Shown in pieces: positions 11,340-23,599 of a DNA stretch of 64,000 nucleotides. The stretch comes from Posidonia oceanica (taxonomy: Eukaryota > Streptophyta > Magnoliopsida > Alismatales > Posidoniaceae). The position numbers and the translations under genes are program-made. A model generated the notes under the pieces. It was not told the origin of the DNA. It saw only the letters and a program-made list of their open reading frames with translations, and ran no database searches. The DNA is taken from positions 23,286,001 to 23,350,000 of the forward strand of contig JAZBRS010000039.1 of NCBI GenBank assembly GCA_037176725.1, in the 5' to 3' direction. How positions within the stretch are numbered: position 1 is the stretch's first letter; each line of letters starts with the position of its first letter.

Positions 11340-11655
11340 AAGGAGAAAAAGGGAAAGATAAGACAAATCAGAGTCGCCACCATGTCTATTAACGGGAGAC
11401 AAGGAAAACCGGGGGAAATGCGTGAATTAACACGCAAAACCAAGAAAGAAATGCAAAGCAAAGCAATGCAAAGGAAAACAAATGCAAATGAATGCAAATG
11501 AGATGACTCTAGCCTAAGATAGGGGCAATATGGTCATTACGGGCCAGAAGACAGGGCAAGGACTCCTGTTACGCGCGGGGAAGGTGTTAGGCACCCCCGA
11601 CACGCCCGAGAATCGGTCTTTCTAGGCTTACGCTCGCATATGCAGGGAAATGCAG
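11340..11655 (-). promoter_or_regulatory. Conserved U5 block with internal PBS-like motif (A)
   Basis: A block kept in all four LTRs that show their U5. It contains GGGGTGCCTAACACCTTC (hairpin GGTG/CACC) and, 114 bp before the LTR end, TGGTGGCGACTCTG (11369-11382). The last 11-12 bases equal the start of the true PBS. Confidence 0.65.
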
Positions 11656-11879
11656 GATTGAATGCCTATGTGCCTATGAATGCTTAAATGAATGCTCAAG
11701 GAGTGCTCTAAGTGGGAAAATGCAAGGCAGGGAAGTAAACGTGCTCTCTAAGTGCTCAGCTACGCTGTCCGTGTTCCGAACCAGGCGAAACCTAGCTCGT
11801 GAGAACTCCAGGCAGTAAGCATCACAGCCCTATATGCAAATGCAAGTGAGAAAACAAAACAGCGTAAAAACCATGCAAT

Positions 11880-12690
11880 GGGATCGACATGCAAGAGAAA
11901 ACGGCGCGAAACACGCAAAATGAGGCGGGAAGCGAACAACGCACGCAAAACGATGCGAAAGAGCGAAATCGGTGCGCAAAACAAGCGAAAAAAAGTAAGG
12001 CGGCACGCAAAACGAGACAATAAAACAGAATGGCACGCAATACGATCCAAAAAGAACGAAATCGGCACGCAAAGCAAGCGAAAAACAAGACGGGCGCGAA
12101 ACGAGGCAAGAAAGCAGAATGGCACGCAAAACGATGCAAAAAGAACGAAACCGGCAGGCAAAATGAGCGAAAAAGCAAGGCGGCGCGCAAAACGAGACAA
12201 CAAAACAGAACGGCACGCAAAACGGTGCAAAAAGAACGAAATCGGCACGCAAAGCAAGCGAAAAACAAGACGGGCGCGAAACGAGGCAAGAAAGCAGAAT
12301 GGCACGCAAAACGATGCAAAAAGAACGAAACCGGCAGGCAAAATGAGCGAAAAAGCAAGGCGGCGCGCAAAACGAGACAACAAAACAGAACGGCACGCAA
12401 AACGATGCAAAAAGAACGAAACCGGCACGCAAAGCAAGCGAAAAACAAGACGGGCGCGAAACGAGGCAAGAAAGCGGAATGGCACGCAAAACGGTGCAAA
12501 AGAAACGAAATCGGCAGGCAAAATGAGCGAAAAAGCAAGGCGGCACGCAAAACGAGACAACAAAACAGAATGGCACGCAAAACGATGCAAAAAGACGACT
12601 ACGAGCACGCGAAATGGTGCCAAAACAAGACGGGCGCGCAAAACGGTGCAAAAGCAAAGCAGGCACGCAAAACGGTGCCAAAATAGCGAA
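11880..12690 (-). repeat. LTR tandem repeat of A, about 30-bp unit in 180-bp higher-order units
   Basis: About 27 units. The minus strand has variants of CACCGTTTTGCGTGCC, many of them able to form GGCAC/GTGCC hairpins. A 180-bp higher-order period is plain: the same stretch recurs at about 12048, 12228 and 12408. Long ORFs of 218-361 codons on both strands here are repeat artefacts. Confidence 0.9.
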
Positions 12691-13143
12691 ACAAAACCCC
12701 GGAAAAGCTATGCGAATGCTAATGCAAAGAAAAAGATCAGAAGAAGCCAAAGAGAGGTAAGACAGCGCGTGTGTGAGAACAGACGCTGTTCGGGGCCGCA
12801 CAGAGCAGGTGTAAAGACCTGCAAAGGGGAGAGTGAGCAAACGGAGGGATTACCGCCTCTTTGTGACCGTTTCCCACTAAACCGCTCCACGGTGTGTCTC
12901 GCACGCTGCCCAAAGCTCGCGATGCGATCGGATCGTGGAAAAGGGGGAAGAAAGTCACATTAAGTGGCAAATCCAGGGAAAACACAACACAAAACACTCA
13001 AGAATACGCGAAACGGGGATTGGAATTGATAGACAAGAAGGGGAGGTCCTATTCTACATGCTCCAAGAGACCGCAAGCGAAAACGAAGCAAACTATGCAA
13101 ACGGCATGCGATTGAATGCAATGCAAAGGTTCAGGAGGGCATA

Positions 13144-13144
13144 C
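13144..13144 (-). promoter_or_regulatory. Splice donor-like site in LTR of A
   Basis: The minus strand reads TTCCAG/GTATGCC with the junction at 13144. The same site, CAG/GTAYGT or close, occurs at 32795 (B), 42082 (E) and 59815 (F), at the end of a conserved stretch and just before the tandem repeats. Confidence 0.4.
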
Positions 13145-14441
13145 CTGGAAATCCTGGGGTCTGATCTGAAATCTGCTTGGTCCGTGCTGAAGAGCGCTTC
13201 GCTGCAGTCGCCTGGGCAGCTTGTTTAGGAAGATCCAACGGCCGGATTGAAAGATATCGCAGCTTCAGGGCGGAAAGGCCAGAACAGGAGAGAAGAACAG
13301 ACCTAGGTGTTCAGGAGGTCCTAGGGGTGTGCAAAAGGGTCCTCCCAGGTGGATGGGAGCTGAGGGGGCTCTGGTGTGTGCGAAAGAAACTTAATGCAAA
13401 GCTACATGAATGCAAATGCATGCAAGGTGCCAGAAAAGACAAGGAGGAAGACTTTTTAGAAAAAAAGGAGTTCAAATGCTATTTTAAAAAAAGAAAAGGG
13501 GCTTAAATGCAAATTTTTGAAAAGGATGGGGCTTACAGGCAGGGATTCTGAGAACAGGAGGTGGCAGAGGGTAGTTTTGCAAAAAATAGGCTTCAGAACA
13601 CAGCTTTTAAAAGTTGGTATGTATCAGAGGAGGTTTTGACAGCGAAGGACAAGCAAAAAGCAATTTTTTAAAACATGAGGGGCTAAAGTGTAATTTTTCC
13701 AGAAAACAGGGTCCTGGGGAGTCTGGGAATGCAAGTGGAGGGTCTATATGCAATTTTATAAGAATAGGAGCTAAGATGCAACTTTAGGGGCAAAACGGTC
13801 TTTTTACATGACTTTAAGGGGATGCAAGGACCTATATGTCATTTTTAAATCATGCAAGGGTCAAGTATGCAATTTTAGATGCAAAATGTGTTCTGAAATT
13901 ACTGACCATGGACTGACATGCAATTTTTTGAAAGTGCAAGGTTGAAAATACAATGCAATAAGCTAAGATGCATGCAAAATGATCATTATGCATTTAAAAT
14001 GGACCTAGATGCAAAAATGAAAAATCAGAGGGGCAAACATGCAATACAGTAAGCAAACAATCTAGATTAAGACCTAGGTTCTACATTACAATGGATCAGA
14101 CAGCAAAAATGAAAAAAAACAGGGATATAGAATGCAATGCAATAAGGCAAACCATGCATATTAAAATTACATGAACTACTGTAGGACCTGGATGCAAATA
14201 TTGAAAGTATAAGGGCTGAAACGAAATTTTTTATAACTAGCAAACACAGTAAGTGGACTTTCATGCAAATATTGAAAACTATAAACAGATCCTGCAATTT
14301 AACATGGTTTTAGATCAAAATAACATAAGTTTAAACATGCTTTGGACTTAAACGCAATAATCAAAAACTTAAACGAAAGAAATGCAATGTAAGAAAAATT
14401 ACCTAAGTTAGCAAAAGAAAGGAAAAGAAGGGGAGGACTTA

Positions 14442-14442
14442 C
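14442..14442 (-). promoter_or_regulatory. Second splice donor-like site in LTR of A
   Basis: The minus strand reads CCACT/GTAAGTCC followed by a pyrimidine-rich run. Corresponding sites are 31250 (B), 40351 (E) and 58096 (F). Confidence 0.35.
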
Positions 14443-15778
14443 AGTGGAGGGGGGGCCGAACTTCGCCGGGGATTCCTCCAGGCCGGTGGAGGAGGGGTGA
14501 TGCGAGGCGGCGGCAGGCGGGGGGGAACCGGCGTGACGCGGCGGAGGCGGAGGAGGTCTGCGGCGGAGCTTCGGTGGAGGCGGGCGCGCGTGGGGAGCTG
14601 CTGTCCTTGCAGTTCCGGCGACCGGTGCTGGAGAAGAAGGCAACTCCGGCGAGTCTTTGCGGGCAGCACAGGTGACGAAACACCTCGGGGAAAAGCCGAG
14701 GAGCAAGAGGACGACGAGGGGAATCCGGGGGTAGTTTGCCTCGACCCTTTCGCACGCCGGAACAGCCCACCCACCTGGGTGGGTTTCGGCCGGCCGGAGG
14801 AAGGTGGAGACGGCAGAGGACGGCGGCTGCTGGTGTGGGGGCGGTTCGGGGGCGTCGCCGGAGGTCCAAGGAAGATGACGGAGGTTCCAGAAGTGTCTTC
14901 TACGGCCTGGAGCAAGATCTGGTTCAGTGGAGGCTCAACTGTGAAGGCCGAGGTGGGTGCGGCGTTGTGCGGCGTTCCAGGCCGAGGCGAAGGCACGGGC
15001 GGCTAGGTGGTTGCTTGGGGAGTGCGTGGGAGGAATCGGAAGTGAATTTCACTGAGTATGGAGGAAGATATGGGTGTTTGAAGATTTTGGCAAAAAAGAG
15101 GACCCAAGTGTTTGTAGTGGACTGCGAGGTGTGTGGGAGGTTTCAGGATGTGATTTTGGGTGGCTTGGGAAGGTGATTGCTTGGTGAGTCTGATGGCAAA
15201 GTTCTGGGATTTTAGGAGGCTCGTGGTGGTGGGTTTGCAAGGAATAAGGTCGCTCTGAGCTTGTTTGGGTGCTGGCTACTTCGGGGAAGAATTCCGGCAA
15301 GGATTGGGGGTCTTTTTCGGTTCTGGAAGAAGGGTGCGAGAGCTGGTGACTTGGTCTATGCAAGTGTGCTGGCCGAATCCTTTTCTGATTCCAAAATCCC
15401 AAGTTTTGTTGCCTCAAAGTTGCTGGTTTCCAACAGTCAAAGGGAGGGCATGGGTCTCTGTTTTCTGCCACCATTGGCAGGGCATGGAGGGAGTGGTCTT
15501 GGTCGTGGGTCGTGGGTGATGGTGGGAGGTCAAGGTGGTGTCAGGGAGGTTTGAAAAAAAAGAAAACCAATGGGGGAGAGGTGTTGTCGTTTGCAGGTTG
15601 TGAGAGAGGAGGAGAGTGGAAGAAGAAGAAGGGATGGAGGGAAGAAGAAGGAGTTGGGCATGGGCTGGGCCTTGAGCACAGTAGTAGAAAAGAAATTAAG
15701 AAAGAAGGAAAGAAGGAGGGGTAGAAAAGAAAGGGAAGAAGGAAGAAAAAGAAAGAAAGAGGAGAAAGAAGGAAGAAA

Positions 15779-15810
15779 ATAAGAATAAAAAATAAAAATA
15801 GAAAAGGATG
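15779..15810 (-). promoter_or_regulatory. AT-rich TATA-like block in LTR of A
   Basis: In element sense a run of TATTTTTATTTT-type sequence lies just before a pyrimidine-rich, then GC-rich stretch. The block is in the same relative place in B, E and F. It is a candidate core promoter by position only. Confidence 0.3.
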
Positions 15811-17429
15811 GGAAGAGTTTTTAGAATGGTTGTGTTTAGGTTAAGATTTTAATTAGGTTTTTTAATGATTGTTTTGGGTTAATTAGTGTGTTTTAGGATT
15901 GATTAGGGTTTTAGGGTTTTGGTTTTGCTTTTAATTAGTTTTTACTTGATTAAGTGTTTGTTAAATCTTTTTAAATTGTTTTAAAAATCGTGCTTTTCTT
16001 GTTGAGCATTTTAGGATATTGATTAGGATTTTTTAGGATTTATTTTTGTATTAATTAGGATTGTTTTTAGGTTTTTAAGTTTTAGTCTTCTTGGGGTTTT
16101 TCTTTCTTAAGTCTTTTGGATTAGGTTTTTTTAATTTTTATTTGCTGACTTTTCTTGATGTTTTTTAATTAGGTTGCTCTTGTTTGATTAAGAGTCTTCA
16201 AGTCCTTTTGATGTGTTCTTCATTCTTTTTAATTGAGTTCTCAAATTGTTTTCCTTAAGTTTGTTAAGTTAAGCTTTTTCTTTCATTAATTACTTATCTT
16301 AGTGTTCTTAATTGTTTCACTTCTCTTTTAGGGTTTATTTTTTAATTCTTTTGGTAGGGTTTTTACTTTTGGTGGGTCTTGATTTTGTTTTAGTTTTTTC
16401 CTAAATTTTTGGGTATTTTCTTTTGGTTTGTTTTGCATTTTTTAGTTTGCATGCTTGATTTTCTTTTTAGCCTGATTTAGTTAAGTTTAAGTTTTTTAAT
16501 TGATTGCTTAATGTTTTTTAATTGTTTTCCTTAGAGTTCTGGTTTGTCTCTTTTATGTTTTGGAATTTTATGGATTTTTAGGGGTTTTTATGGGTTTTTG
16601 CAAAAGAAAGAAAAGGAAAAGAGAAGGAGGAAGAAAATGGAAAAAGGGAGAAATAAAAGGGAAAGAGATGAGTTGGAGGGAAATGATTTTTTAAAATTCA
16701 GAGAAAATGCTAAAAATAAAATAAAAATAGGAATAAGATAGAGAAGGGATAGAAGCACAAAGGGGGCCCACAGCCAGGCCAGGGAAAGGGCAAGAAGGGG
16801 ATGAAAAGGGAGATGATAATCAGGAGAGAGAGAGGAGAGAGAAAACGATAATCCTGGAGAGAGAAAACGATAATTTGGGTGAAAGGAAGGCTTAGAGGTC
16901 TCAGAATGGGGTGAAAATTGGCGAGTGGGTAGTCTAGGACTTAAGGTATTCGGTCTAAGGTTTTGGTTTGATTCTAAGAAGGTTTTGGAGGGGTTTCAAG
17001 GTGTAGAAAAAGGGGAAATTCACCTAGGTTTTCGAGGGTTTTTGGGAATGGGTTAGGTTTAGAAATTTCTAGGTTCTAGAGTAGGTTTGTTGAGTGGGTG
17101 GTGGTGGATTTTCCTATGGATTCTGGTCAAGTTTTGAGCTCGGGAAGAGGGGTAAAGGCTTAGGTCAAGTTGGCTAGTTATGAAGGGTAGAAAGGAGGGT
17201 TAGGGTTTGGTTTTGGCTTGGGTTTTGGATGGTTTCAGGGTAAGGTTTTGGGATGGTTTCAGGGTGAGGTTTTGGGGTTGGAAAATGGGTGTGGTTCTAG
17301 GTTCGGCTTTGAGGTTTGAGCTGGAGTTTTGATTTGGGAAGAAGGATGAAGAGAAATGTGCGATTTTGGGTTTTTCCTAGCCGCCAGAGAGGTCCGCCGA
17401 TTCAGCCTTGTCGAAATGGGGTGTCAACA

Positions 17430-20400
17430 CCGTGCACCTACTAGCAAGACCTCAGTCCCCACCTAGCTTGCCTTCCCAACTACCCACCTACCCATGCCCT
17501 CCTCAGCCTGTAGCCCCTCTCGTGCTTGCCGCACGCGCTCCCGTGGTTGTTAACCTAACCCGGGATACCCATCGCGTACCCTACAGCTACGCCACAGAAA
17601 TGTGTGCGGAAGTGACGCGATCGGGGAGGGTCTACAGACCTCCTGCACCAGTAACCAGACCTAGTCATCCACAACCTGCCAGACCATTGCCTTTAGTCCA
17701 GCCGGCAGTCCCACTACCCTCAAGCCAGCCTCTTGAGCCCACCATAACTGAACCTGTCCCCACAGCTGCACCACCTGCTACCAAGAAATGCCAGCCTAAA
17801 GCCGATATCACATCCCAACTCAAGAAAGTTAAGGCCGACATATCCATCTGGGACCTGATACACACCTCGGCTGAGCACCGCGAAGCTTTCCTTCGCGTGT
17901 TCCAAGCCGCCCGTGTGTCCCAAGCCATAGAACCTGCTGCCTTGGAAAGCATGGTCGGAATGATCGCGGAGCCCCAGGTCATCACTTTCACGAGTGATGA
18001 ACTGCCTCCGGCGGGGATTAATCACAATCAACCCTTGTTTGTCACGGTGCAGTACAAGAACTTTCGCATTCCCCTTGCACTGGTTGATAATGGGTCGGGC
18101 CTTAACGTCTGTCCCTTGCGAACAGCAACCAAGCTCGGATTCAAGGCCGAGGACATTACTCCAGCTGTAAAGGGAATGACAGCTTTTGATAATACTCACC
18201 ATGACGCTCTAGGGATTTTGGTTATCCCTCTTATCATTGGCCCGGTCACATTCGATGTGGAATTCTACGTCGTCGACTTGGAACCGAACTTCAACCTTCT
18301 GCTTGGGCGCCCTTGGCTCCACAAGCATCAGGTTATCCCCTCGACCCTCCATCGCATGATCAAGTTCCGCCGAGGCGACGATGTCATCGTTGTCATGGCG
18401 GAGAACTTTGAGAAGGAGCAGATCGAGGCGGTTTCTTCTATCTCTTCGCGGACTGTCCCCTTTGACCCTGATCTTTCGAACGCTTTGTATCGCGTTAATC
18501 GGTGCGAGCCGGTTAACTTTTTACCAGATCTTGAACGTGTCAACTCCTTGGCCGTTCACAACAACCCCTTCCGGATGGTCGAGAACGTTTGTCACAGATG
18601 GGGCTACGTCAAAGGGACACCGCTCGGGCGACATGGCCAAGGAATCGCTGAACCGATCATGGCGGAAGAACGAAGAGACAACGAGGGTCTAGGTTACGAC
18701 CCTCACTCCGACAAAGGCAAGCGCCCGCAAGCAAAGAATCAGAGAATGGTCATACCTCGGAGCTTGGCCAATTTCACGAGCGCAGGTATCCTGGACTCAA
18801 GCGCAGTTCAAGTCGCAGTGCCGTCGGAGCCGTGTCAAAGCCCTCCGCCACCGGAGGAGGACTGGGTCTGCGTTGAGGACTACTACTCGGACGAGGAACA
18901 GTCGGGCACGACAGGGGCAGTTCAGATTTGTAGTGAAAGCCAGCCCTATACAGCAGCACATCAGCCGGTTTATCTAGCCACTCCTTCCATAGATCATGAA
19001 GCAGCAGTCTTGACAGAACCCTTGGCAGGTTTGGCAATCTCTGGTTCTCCTGCAGTCATGTCAGCACCATCGGCACCAGCTCAAGCACAGTCAGTCAGTT
19101 CGCAGACAACCGTTGTCGCATCAGTGCAAGTACCACCTTCGCAGAAAGGTCAATCGCTGAGTTCAGTCAGCAGCACAGCTCAGCCCTCGTCAAAGGCCAC
19201 ATCACAAGCAATACAGCCAGTTCAGTCAGTCACACTTCCCCTTGCCGCAGACCGGCAACTTTCATGGCCAGATCCTATGGCATCGGAGGCCGCGCTCTCA
19301 TCATCATCATCAGTCACGGAGAACCAGCTGAGCACCGCGGTCTCCCGGCCCTCGGGCCTTCAAGAGAGCACTTCCGCCCATCCTCTAACAGCAGCAGTCA
19401 CTCTGGCAGCATATCCATCTGCAATCCCTCTGACTAGACCATCAGGGTCTCCCTTGCCGGGACAGTCGCAATCAGGCGCGCCCGTGAGTCAGAGGATGCA
19501 AGTACCAGAAACAGCAATCCATCTCGTAGCCGAGCCAGTGCCTCAGGCCCTCGGCACCCATTATGTCGATTCACCCCCAGATGAGGAAGAAGAGGGGGCA
19601 GTAGAAGCCCAAGTCGATTCATGGATGTCGGATCTGGAGCTGCTTTACCAAGAACAGCTCGAATCCATAGTAGAAGACTTGGCACAACACCAAGCCGCAA
19701 AGAGGAAAGGAAAAGCCGTAGTTACGGATCCTCCTCTGCGAGAGGACTCCACCTCCATCATGGTCCTAGAAGGAAGTTCAATGATGTCGGACTCTCTTAG
19801 ACCCGACGAGCTCATTACTCTTCAAGCCGAGGGTGAGTCCAGATGGCTTGTACAGCATATGCCTTCCACCAGTACATTGGCAGACTCAGAAGAAGAGACA
19901 CCAGCGGGTCGCACAGCAGCAGTAACAGAGCAAAGAGCAGAGTCAGTGACAGAGTTGTCAGAAGTTTCAGTGGCAGATTCACCGGCAGCATCAGTTACAG
20001 AGCCAGTAAAGCCTGCAGTAGTGTCATCAGCAGCAGAGCAGACAGCAGAAGCCGCCAGAGCAGAGGTCGCACACCGAAGATTCAGAAACACTCGGGTAGG
20101 CGTGACCATCCTGAGACGTCACCAGGGTCAAGAAGCAGAACTCCTACACTCCTTCGATGTGACAAACCCCACTTTCGAAAAGGAGATTCTCTCGGAACTT
20201 GTCACATACGGAGAGGAAGATAATACAGGCGAAGATGAGAATGGTGATCCCTCGCCTGAGTTCCGGCCCTATGACGACGACCCAGAAGGTCCCAATCTGC
20301 ATGTTGAGGAAGAAACAGAAACTATTAACCTCGGCACAGCCGAAGAAACCAAAGAAGTTCGCATCAGCGCCCTGCTATCACCACAAGTCAGGATAGAATT

Positions 20401-23400
20401 CATCGCATTCCTGAGGGAGTATGCGGATGTCTTCGCCTGGACTTATGAAGACATGGTCGGCCTGGATGTCGAAATAGTGGTCCATAACTTGCCCTTGAAG
20501 CCAGATGCCAAGCCAGTAAAGCAAAAACTGAGAAGATGGCGGCCACAGTGGCTGCTCATGATCAAGGAAGAAATAATGAAGCAGCTTGATGTTAACTTTT
20601 TAAGGGTCGTCCTTTACCCTGAATGGCTTGCAAACATCGTACCAGTGCCCAAGAAGGATGGCCGGATCCGGGTATGTATCGACTACCGGGACCTGAACAA
20701 GGCGAGTCCCAAGGACGACTTCCCACTGCCTCACATCGACGTCCTAGTCGACAATACCGCAGGCCACAAGATGCTATCCTTTATGGACGGCTTCTCCGGC
20801 TATAATCAGATCAAGATGGCAGAAGAAGACATGGAAAAAACTTCGTTCATCACCCCCTGGGGGGTCTTCTGTTATCAGGTTATGCCGTTTGGATTGAAGA
20901 ATGCTGGCGCAACATATCAGAGGGCCATGACCACACTTTTCCACGACCTCATGCACCAAGAAGTGGAGGTCTATGTGGATGACATGATCGCGAAGACCAA
21001 GGAGCCTGAGGATCACCTTAGTTGCCTAAAGAAGCTCTTTGACCGTCTGAGGAAGTACAGACTGAGACTTAACCCCAACAAATGCGTATTCGGGGTTTCA
21101 TCTGGCAAACTACTCGGCTACATTGTTAGCCAAAGGGGGATTGAAGTAGACCCGATGAAAGCTAAAGCCATCGTGGAGATGCCACCCCCTAGAACCGAGA
21201 AGGAGGTTCGAGGCCTACTTGGGCGTTTACAGTACATCAGCCGCTTCATTGCACAGCTCACGCCCATCTGCGAGCCCATCTTCAAACTTCTGAGGAAGAA
21301 TGCACAAATCGACTGGAATGAAGAATGTCAAGCCGCATTTGAGAAGATCAAGCAGCTACTGGTCAAACCCCCTGTCTTGGTCCCTCCCACACCAGGAAGA
21401 CCTCTGCTCCTCTATCTGTCAACCACACAGCATTCCATGGGCGCCGTCCTGGGCCAACACGACGAATCTGGCAGGAAAGAGCGCGCCATCTACTACCTGA
21501 GCAAAAAATTCAATGAATGTGAAGCCAGGTACAGCGTGATGGAGAAAACCTGTTTATCTCTTGTCTGGGCCGCACAGAAACTGAGGCACTATATGATGGC
21601 GTACCCGGTTCAGCTTTTGTGCCGCCATGATCCCATCAAGTTCCTCTTCCAAAAGCCGGCTCTGGTGGGCAGATGTGTCAAGTGGCAGGTGTTGTTGTCC
21701 CAATATGACATCACTTTTGTCACACAGAGATCTATGAAGGGCCAGGCTATGGCGGATCATCTCGCGGACTTCCCCTTGCCTGAATATCAACCCCTCCAGA
21801 CGCAGTTCCCTGACGAGGACATTCTTTTTGCGACGGAGGACTCAGAAGAGGAAGGTCCTGAAGAACAGGAGCAGTGGCGGCTGTACTTCGACGGTGCCGT
21901 CAATAAGAAGGGTCGGGGCATAGGTGCAGTGCTGACCACGCCACATGGACAAATGATTCCTTTTGCGAGGAAGCTGACTTTCGCATGCACGAACAATGAA
22001 GCGGAATACGAAGCGTGCATCTTGGGTTTGAAAGTCGCCCTCGAACACAAAGTACAGAAGTTGCACGTGCACGGTGATGCCATGTTGGTAATCTCTCAGG
22101 TGAATGGCGACTGGAAGACAAAAGACCCCAAGCTCGTGCCATATCACGAATGTCTGCTGAGACTAATAGAGGAGTTCAAGAGCATTGATTTCACATACAT
22201 GAACAGGGCAAAAAATGCGTATGCAGACGCATTAGCGACCTTGGCTTCTTGGCTCAGCATGCCAGACAACAGCATGGTAGATGTGTCAGTCACCTGCATT
22301 GAGGAGCCTGCCCATTGCATGAATATAGAGGAGGCAGATCCAACAGTGGAGCAGCCATGGTATCATGATATCAAAGCATTCTTGGAGTCCGGTAGCGTCC
22401 CGTCTGGCACCACTGCAGAAGATAAGAGAACTTTGGCGCGTCTGGCGTCAAAGTATGTACTGGGGGCTGGGCAGTTATACAGAAGATCATACAATCAGAT
22501 GCTGTTACGCTGCTTGGACAAACCTGAGGTTGACACCTTAATGCTTCAAGTGCATGCAGGGACCTGTGGCCCGCACATGAACGGTGTCCTCTTGGCCAAG
22601 AAAATCATGCTCCAAGGGTATTTCTGGCAGACCATGGAAGCGGACTGTTGCCGTTTCGTGCGTAAATGCCACAACTGTCAGATCCATGGCAATTTCATCA
22701 AGGCTCCCCCTCATCAGCTGCACAACATGTCCTCGCCATGGCCTTTCTCTACCTGGGGGATCGATGTCATTGGCGCAATACACCCCGCCGCTTCAAATGG
22801 CCATCGCTTCATCATGGTGGCAATAGACTACTTCACTAAGTGGGTGGAAGCAGCTTCCTACAGGACAGTCACCGCAGTGGCAACCGAGAAGTTCATCAGA
22901 AACAACATCGTTGCCCGGTACGGGGTCCCTCACTCCATCATCTCTGATAATGGCACGAACTTCATTGCCAAAAGAACTGAGGAGTTCCTACAGAGTTTCA
23001 GGATCAAGCATCATCGCTCCTCACCATATCGACCTCAGATGAATGGAGCAGTGGAGTCTGCCAACAAGAACATCATCAAGATCATGAAGAAGATGGCAGA
23101 AGCCCACAAGGATTGGCACGATCAGCTCCCGTACGCACTTTGGGCGTACAGGACATCAATCCGGACCTCGACAGGAGCCACCCCGTACTCACTGGTGTAC
23201 GGCATGGAAGCTGTATTGCCTGTGGAGGTGGAGATACCCTCACTGCGAATCTTGCAAGAAGCAGAGTTGGAAGAGGCAGAATGGGTCGAAGACCGCTGCG
23301 TCCAACTGAACCTGATTGATGAGCACAAACTACAAGCCATGCACAATGCTCATTGTTATCAGAAGCGAATGGCTAGAGCATTCCTGAAGAAGGTCCGGCC

Positions 23401-23599
23401 CAGAAGCTTCCAGCCTGGAGATCTTGTTCTGCGTGCCATTCATCTACCGGACGGTCGGGGCAAATTCCGACCTAATTGGCGCGGACCCTTTGTAGTTAAG
23501 CAAATCTTCTCAGGCGGCGCAGTAACCCTTGAGGACATGGACCAGGTCGAGCAGTCTGAGCCGGTCAACATGTGCTACCTCAAGAAGTACTATCAGTAG
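17430..23599 (+). CDS. pol: Gag-pol polyprotein of B, split by element A (5' partial)
   Basis: Open to the stop at 23597-23599; codons before 17430 come from the A LTR. Numbered from 17408: protease with DNGS at D227; a G-patch-like segment (GTPLGRHGQGI) near 400; a Ser/Gln/Ala-rich linker about 430-975; RT with YVDD at 1189-1192; a first RNase H about 1300-1405; a second, archaeal-like RNase H from about 1490 (YFDGA with D1495, NNEAEYEA); integrase HHCC (H1716 to C1757) and DDE core D1786, D1847, E1883 (D-x35-E); and a GPF-type C-terminal part without chromodomain. Two RNase H domains mark the Tat lineage. No frameshift or stop was seen. Unlike E there is no stop between the gag end and the protease, so one gag-pol frame is likely. 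The insertion of A disables this copy. Confidence 0.93.

Larger units (their letters stand above)
1..17429 (-). mobile_element. Element A: young gag-only Tat/Ogre-type LTR retrotransposon
   Basis: The element lies on the minus strand. Its 3' LTR is at the window start (left part outside), the internal region is 4132-11254 and the 5' LTR is 11255-17429. Positions 1-4131 repeat 13299-17429 at a constant offset of 13298, with only two differences noticed (near 386 and 1948). The internal region has a PBS, a leader, one long gag ORF, hairpin arrays and a PPT, but no protease, RT, RNase H or integrase. It is therefore non-autonomous and resembles the gag-only class known in plants as TR-GAG. It is inserted in the gag-pol ORF of element B; the right flank CCGTG (17430-17434) is the expected 5-bp target duplication, whose left copy is outside the window. 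Confidence 0.93.
11255..17429 (-). repeat. Element A 5' LTR (6175 bp, complete)
   Basis: Bounded by TGTAGCGATCCC at 11255 (LTR end ...GGGATCGCTACA on the minus strand) and by GGGGTGTCAACA at 17429 (LTR start TGTTGACACCCC). Zones in element order: U3 start, AT-rich block near 15779-15810, GC-rich stretch 14440-15000, a donor-like site at 14442, ATTTGCAT-rich degenerate repeats 13330-14400, a second donor-like site at 13144, tandem repeats 11880-12690, and a conserved U5 block. Confidence 0.95.

Noticed and set aside
11760..12963. Overlapping ORFs of 218-361 codons on both strands
   Set aside because: They are products of a 30-bp tandem repeat without stops in several frames; no domain and no conservation of frame in other LTRs.
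13299..17429. Segmental duplication or assembly error of 1-4131
   Set aside because: The copies end exactly at TG...CA LTR borders next to a PPT and to host ORF sequence of B, as expected for an LTR pair. An assembly check would still be useful.
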